Under the pieces are notes generated by a model, which saw only the letters and a list, made by a program, of their open reading frames with translations, ran no database searches and was not told the origin of the DNA. Below are positions 61,046 through 64,000 of a DNA stretch of 64,000 bases, piece after piece. The DNA is taken from assembly GCF_015352985.1 (NCBI RefSeq), contig NZ_JACYXF010000002.1, forward strand, positions 186,001 to 250,000, given 5' to 3'. The first letter of the stretch is position 1. Each line of letters begins with the position of its first letter. A program made the translations under genes and the position numbers. Origin of the DNA: Noviherbaspirillum malthae. Its GTDB lineage: Bacteria; Pseudomonadota; Gammaproteobacteria; Burkholderiales; Burkholderiaceae_D.

Positions 61046-62779
61046 TTACTTGTCGGCCTTGACCTTCACATATCGTCCCGGTGCAGGTTCGATAGGCTGG
61101 TATTTCGCGTTGCCGAACTTGCGAGGCGCGGGAACCTGCTTGCCGGCGTTTTCGGCAAGGAATGCAGCCCACTCCGGCCACCAGCTTCCGGCCGTTTCCT
61201 TGGCCTCGGCAAGCCATGTTTCGGCGCTGTCGCCGGAATGCTCCGCGCTCCAGTAGCTGCGCTTCTTTTTCGCCGGCGGATTGATGACGCCCGCAATGTG
61301 GCCCGAGGCGCCCAATACAAAACGGTTGCGCTCGCGCTTCTTCGGGTTCAGCAGCTTGACCGACTCATAGGCAGCAGTCCACGGCACGATATGGTCTTCG
61401 CGGGAACCATAAATGAAAGTCGGGGCGTCGATCTTCGACAAGTCTATCTTTTCGCCGGCGACCGTGACCTTGCCCGGCTTGCGAAGACGGTTTTCGAGAT
61501 AGAGGTTGCGCAGATACCAGCAGAACATCGGGCCGGGAAGATTGGTGCTGTCGGCATTCCAGTACAGGAGGTCGAACGCCGGCGGCGCCTCTCCCTTTAG
61601 ATAATTGGCCTTGACGTAATTCCAGACCAGGTCGTTCGGACGCAGGCTGGAGAACGCCGACGCGAAATCGCGGCCGGGCATCAGGCCGCCGCTGCCCATC
61701 TGCTGCTCACGCATCGAGACCTGGGCTTCATCGATGAATACCTCGATCACGCCGGGGTCGGAGAAGTCGAGGAAGGTTGTCAGCAGGGTCAGGCTCGCCA
61801 CCGGATTTTCCCCGCGCCCGTACAGCAGCGCCAGTGCGGTCGACAGCAGGGTGCCGCCCACGCAGAAGCCTAGGGCATTGATCTGATCCTGAGCGGAGAT
61901 TTCCTGCACCACGTTGATTGCCTTCACGACGCCGTCGAGAATGTAATCGTCCCAGGTCTTGTTGCCGAGCGATGCGTCGGGATTTACCCAGGACACCAGG
62001 AACACGGTATGCCCCTGCTCCACCGCATGGCGCACCAGGGAGTTTTCCGGCTGCAGGTCGAGAATGTAAAACTTGTTGATGCAGGGCGGCACCAGCAGCA
62101 GCGGCCGCTCGTAGACCGACTTGGTGAGCGGCTTGTACTGGATCAGCTGGAACAGTTCATTTTCGAACACCACCGCGCCTTCGCTGGTGGCCACGTTGCG
62201 GCCGACTTCGAATGCCGATTCGTCGGTCTGCGAGATCCGCCCCTTCTGCATGTCTTCCAGCATGTGGGCGATGCCCTTGGCCAGGCTTTCGCCCTTGGTC
62301 GCGAGGATCTTCTGCTGGGCTTCGGGATTCGTCACCAGGAAGTTTGCCGGCGACATCGCATCCACCATTTGCTGCACCGCGAAACGGATCTTCTGCTTCG
62401 CCCGCGGCGTGGCTTCGACGGCATCGGCCATCGCCATCAGAAAGCGGGCATTCAACAGGTATGCGGCGGCATTGAATGCGAACAAGGGGTTGGACTGCCA
62501 CTCCGGCGACGTGAAACGCTTGTCGGCGATCACCGGCGCCTTCGCGGCAAGTACCTGCTGCCAGAGACTCGACATTTCCTGCATGTAGTCGCTCTGCAGC
62601 TTGGCGGCGACCGACGGGTCGATGGTCGCGCCGAATTCCTTGACCGTCGCGGTAAAAGGCCTGGTGTCCAGCTGCGGCGTCTGCAGCATGGATTGCCATG
62701 CATTCGGGTCGGCGAACTGCGAGGCGAACTGCGCCATCCAGGCTTGAGGATCGGCTTGAGGGGTGAACATGTTATTCAT
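61046..62779 (-). CDS. phaC: Class I polyhydroxyalkanoate synthase
   Basis: PhaC polymerises (R)-3-hydroxyacyl-CoA into storage polyester on granules. The 577-residue protein has an N-terminal domain and the alpha/beta-hydrolase core. The lipase-like box is GFCVGG with the nucleophile Cys306; the other triad members are Asp462 in GSREDHIVPW and His493 in GASGHIAGVINPP. The PhaC-box residues FNAAAYLLNARFL are present. I chose the ATG at 62779 (MNNMFTPQADPQAW). phaA and phaB are not in this window, but phaR follows. Confidence 0.97.
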   Translation of the reverse strand: MNNMFTPQADPQAWMAQFASQFADPNAWQSMLQTPQLDTRPFTATVKEFGATIDPSVAAKLQSDYMQEMSSLWQQVLAAKAPVIADKRFTSPEWQSNPLFAFNAAAYLLNARFLMAMADAVEATPRAKQKIRFAVQQMVDAMSPANFLVTNPEAQQKILATKGESLAKGIAHMLEDMQKGRISQTDESAFEVGRNVATSEGAVVFENELFQLIQYKPLTKSVYERPLLLVPPCINKFYILDLQPENSLVRHAVEQGHTVFLVSWVNPDASLGNKTWDDYILDGVVKAINVVQEISAQDQINALGFCVGGTLLSTALALLYGRGENPVASLTLLTTFLDFSDPGVIEVFIDEAQVSMREQQMGSGGLMPGRDFASAFSSLRPNDLVWNYVKANYLKGEAPPAFDLLYWNADSTNLPGPMFCWYLRNLYLENRLRKPGKVTVAGEKIDLSKIDAPTFIYGSREDHIVPWTAAYESVKLLNPKKRERNRFVLGASGHIAGVINPPAKKKRSYWSAEHSGDSAETWLAEAKETAGSWWPEWAAFLAENAGKQVPAPRKFGNAKYQPIEPAPGRYVKVKADK

Positions 62780-62848
62780 GCTTGCGTCTCTTTTTTCGCG
62801 TAAGGTTACGGTTTGTCGAACTTCCGAAACTGCCTGACTGCACCTGCT

Positions 62849-63103
62849 ATGCACATCGTCGCCATCGCATGGATTTATGTCGTCCTGATGATGTCAATCA
62901 CCGAACACTCGGTCATTGCCGGCATCATGACTTTCCTGCTCTATGGCGTCTTGCCCCTGACGATCATTTTATACTTGATGGGTACGCCGCAACGCAAGCG
63001 TAATAGAGCAAGAGCCGAAAAATTACTACTGGAGGAAGCCGCGGCGGCAAAGCAGGCCGAGGACGCCGCGAAAGAAAAGGAAGACCGGCGCGATGCGCCC
63101 TGA
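62849..63103 (+). CDS. Small inner-membrane protein of unknown function
   Basis: An 84-residue protein with two predicted transmembrane segments (IVAIAWIYVVLMMSI and IMTFLLYGVLPLTIILYLM). A charged Lys/Arg/Glu/Ala-rich helical tail follows. I chose the ATG at 62849; an upstream start would add 12 residues without hydrophobic character. It is divergent from phaC, with only 69 bp between the start codons. Function unknown. Confidence 0.75.
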   Translation: MHIVAIAWIYVVLMMSITEHSVIAGIMTFLLYGVLPLTIILYLMGTPQRKRNRARAEKLLLEEAAAAKQAEDAAKEKEDRRDAP

Positions 63104-63177
63104 GCTGACGTCGACAAGCGTGAATTTAGCGAGCGCAGGCGGTTGACGCATGGCATTCTGCCCGCCCTGCAAATCGG

Positions 63178-63960
63178 TTACTTGAGCCAGATCAACGACG
63201 CCATGCGGCCCGTGACGCCATCGCGGCGGTAGGAATAGAAATGATCGCGTTCGGCTACGGTGCAGCGGTTGCCGCCCCACACGCGGTCGACGCCGGCACC
63301 TGCGAGACGGCGCTTCGCAAGCGCATAGATATCGGCAAGGTATTTTGAAGGCGCTCCGGCGCGCGGCATGAAGGCCGATGCGCATGCGCCGTCGTGCTCG
63401 ACGAATGCCCTGAATACATCCTCGCCCACTTCGAAGCGGGACGGCCCGATGGCCGGTCCCAGCCATGCCAGGATCTCGCTGGCGCCGGCGCCGGCATCGC
63501 GCATGCGCGCCACGGTATTCTCCAGCACGCCGTTCGCAAGGCCGCGCCAGCCTGCATGCGCCGCGCCCACCACCCTGCCAGCGCGGTCGCAGAACAGCAC
63601 CGGCAGGCAATCCGCCGTCTGGATCACGCAGACGATGCCCGGCTCGGTCGATACGCAAGCATCGGCCTTGAGCATGTCGCCGCTTGCAGCCGCTTGCGCC
63701 GCTTCCCGGGCATTGACCACATCGCTGCCATGCACCTGGGTCAGCCACCCCGGCTCGCCGGGAAGCTGGGAGCGCAGCAGCGCACGGTTGGCAGCGACGG
63801 CCTCCAGGCTGTCGCCGACATGCACGCCGAGATTGAGGCCAAGTGCGCCGCTGCCGCTGCCGTCGTCATACGGCGCAAGACTGGTGCCGCCGCGCCGCGT
63901 CGTCGACAGCGCCGCCACGTTGGCGGGCGCATCCCAGACGGGAACGAGGCCGGGAATCAT
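63178..63960 (-). CDS. pgeF: Purine nucleoside phosphorylase / laccase-domain protein (YfiH family)
   Basis: A 260-residue protein of the DUF152/YfiH family, described as a peptidoglycan-editing factor and as a purine nucleoside phosphorylase. The metal-binding residues are readable: His in QVHGSDVV, Cys in TADCLPVLFCD, and His in AAHAGWRG. SYRRDGVTGRMASLIWLK at the end is the standard C-terminus. Its ATG overlaps the stop of an upstream gene by ATGA. Confidence 0.94.
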   Translation of the reverse strand: MIPGLVPVWDAPANVAALSTTRRGGTSLAPYDDGSGSGALGLNLGVHVGDSLEAVAANRALLRSQLPGEPGWLTQVHGSDVVNAREAAQAAASGDMLKADACVSTEPGIVCVIQTADCLPVLFCDRAGRVVGAAHAGWRGLANGVLENTVARMRDAGAGASEILAWLGPAIGPSRFEVGEDVFRAFVEHDGACASAFMPRAGAPSKYLADIYALAKRRLAGAGVDRVWGGNRCTVAERDHFYSYRRDGVTGRMASLIWLK

Positions 63961-64000
63961 GCCGGCGACTCCGCCACCGCCTTTGCGGCATCGATGCCGG
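63957..64000 (-). CDS. C-terminal end of an upstream gene, possibly rluD (cut by window edge)
   Basis: Reading the minus strand from 64000 gives an in-frame tail GIDAAKAVAESPA followed by TGA at 63957-63959, which overlaps the pgeF ATG (ATGA). The overlap indicates translational coupling. The identity as rluD is inferred only from the common rluD-pgeF order; 13 codons are too few to recognise. Confidence 0.35.
   Translation of the reverse strand, partial: GIDAAKAVAESPA

Noticed and set aside
61001-62800. Possible phaA/phaB remnants near phaC
   Set aside because: All extra frames are shadows of phaC; no ketothiolase or reductase motif is present.

Overview
The window is 64 kb of a high-GC betaproteobacterial chromosome. 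Gene order and protein character point to Burkholderiales, most likely Oxalobacteraceae (the Herbaspirillum/Noviherbaspirillum/Massilia side). That placement is inferred from synteny and family resemblance, not from a database search. Almost everything is single-copy core genome: coding density is very high, genes often overlap by 1-17 bp, and several GTG and TTG starts occur.

Layout. (1) 1-2655: divergent ppsA (PEP synthase, cut by the window edge) and ppsR (its regulatory kinase/phosphorylase), then a small membrane-anchored Cys-rich protein. (2) 2671-18429, all minus strand: one long translation/envelope run read rpsB, tsf, pyrH, frr, uppS, cdsA, dxr, rseP, bamA, skp, lpxD, fabZ, lpxA, lpxB, rnhB and a SpoU-type RNA methyltransferase. 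It joins ribosome function to isoprenoid, phospholipid, lipid A and outer-membrane protein assembly. (3) 18718-22881, plus strand: map, glnD and a RluF-like pseudouridine synthase. (4) 22854-33593, mainly minus: smc, a ZipA-like division protein, ligA, def, and a KefF/KefB-type potassium efflux pair, with one small plus-strand gene in the smc-zipA gap. (5) 33771-44413, plus: dapC, dapD, a PilT/PilU-type ATPase, an ArsC/Spx-like protein, dapE, prmB, an ABC-F ATPase, a palindromic repeat pair, an AMACR-like CoA-transferase, a GNAT acetyltransferase and a Rossmann/DUF2520 protein. (6) 44510-53946: a small secreted protein, ompR-envZ, a mini zinc-finger protein, ispF-ispD (minus), mfd, serB and a small membrane protein. 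(7) 54020-63960, mainly minus: pgeF, phaC, phaR, a group II intron, rimO, a small secreted protein and metC, with a small plus-strand membrane protein divergent from phaC.

The one clear mobile element is an apparently intact group II intron at about 57085-59521 on the minus strand. It encodes a reverse transcriptase/maturase with an HNH endonuclease. A 34-nt domain V and a domain VI with a bulged A are readable after the ORF. The intron sits between phaR and rimO and ends 19 nt before the rimO start codon. Beside it lies an AT-richer stretch (59522 to about 59900) with no recognisable gene. I found no CRISPR array, tRNA, rRNA or defence island. The less-explained items are a handful of small proteins, the intron and its flank, and a few inverted repeats. 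I see no convincing undescribed multi-gene system.
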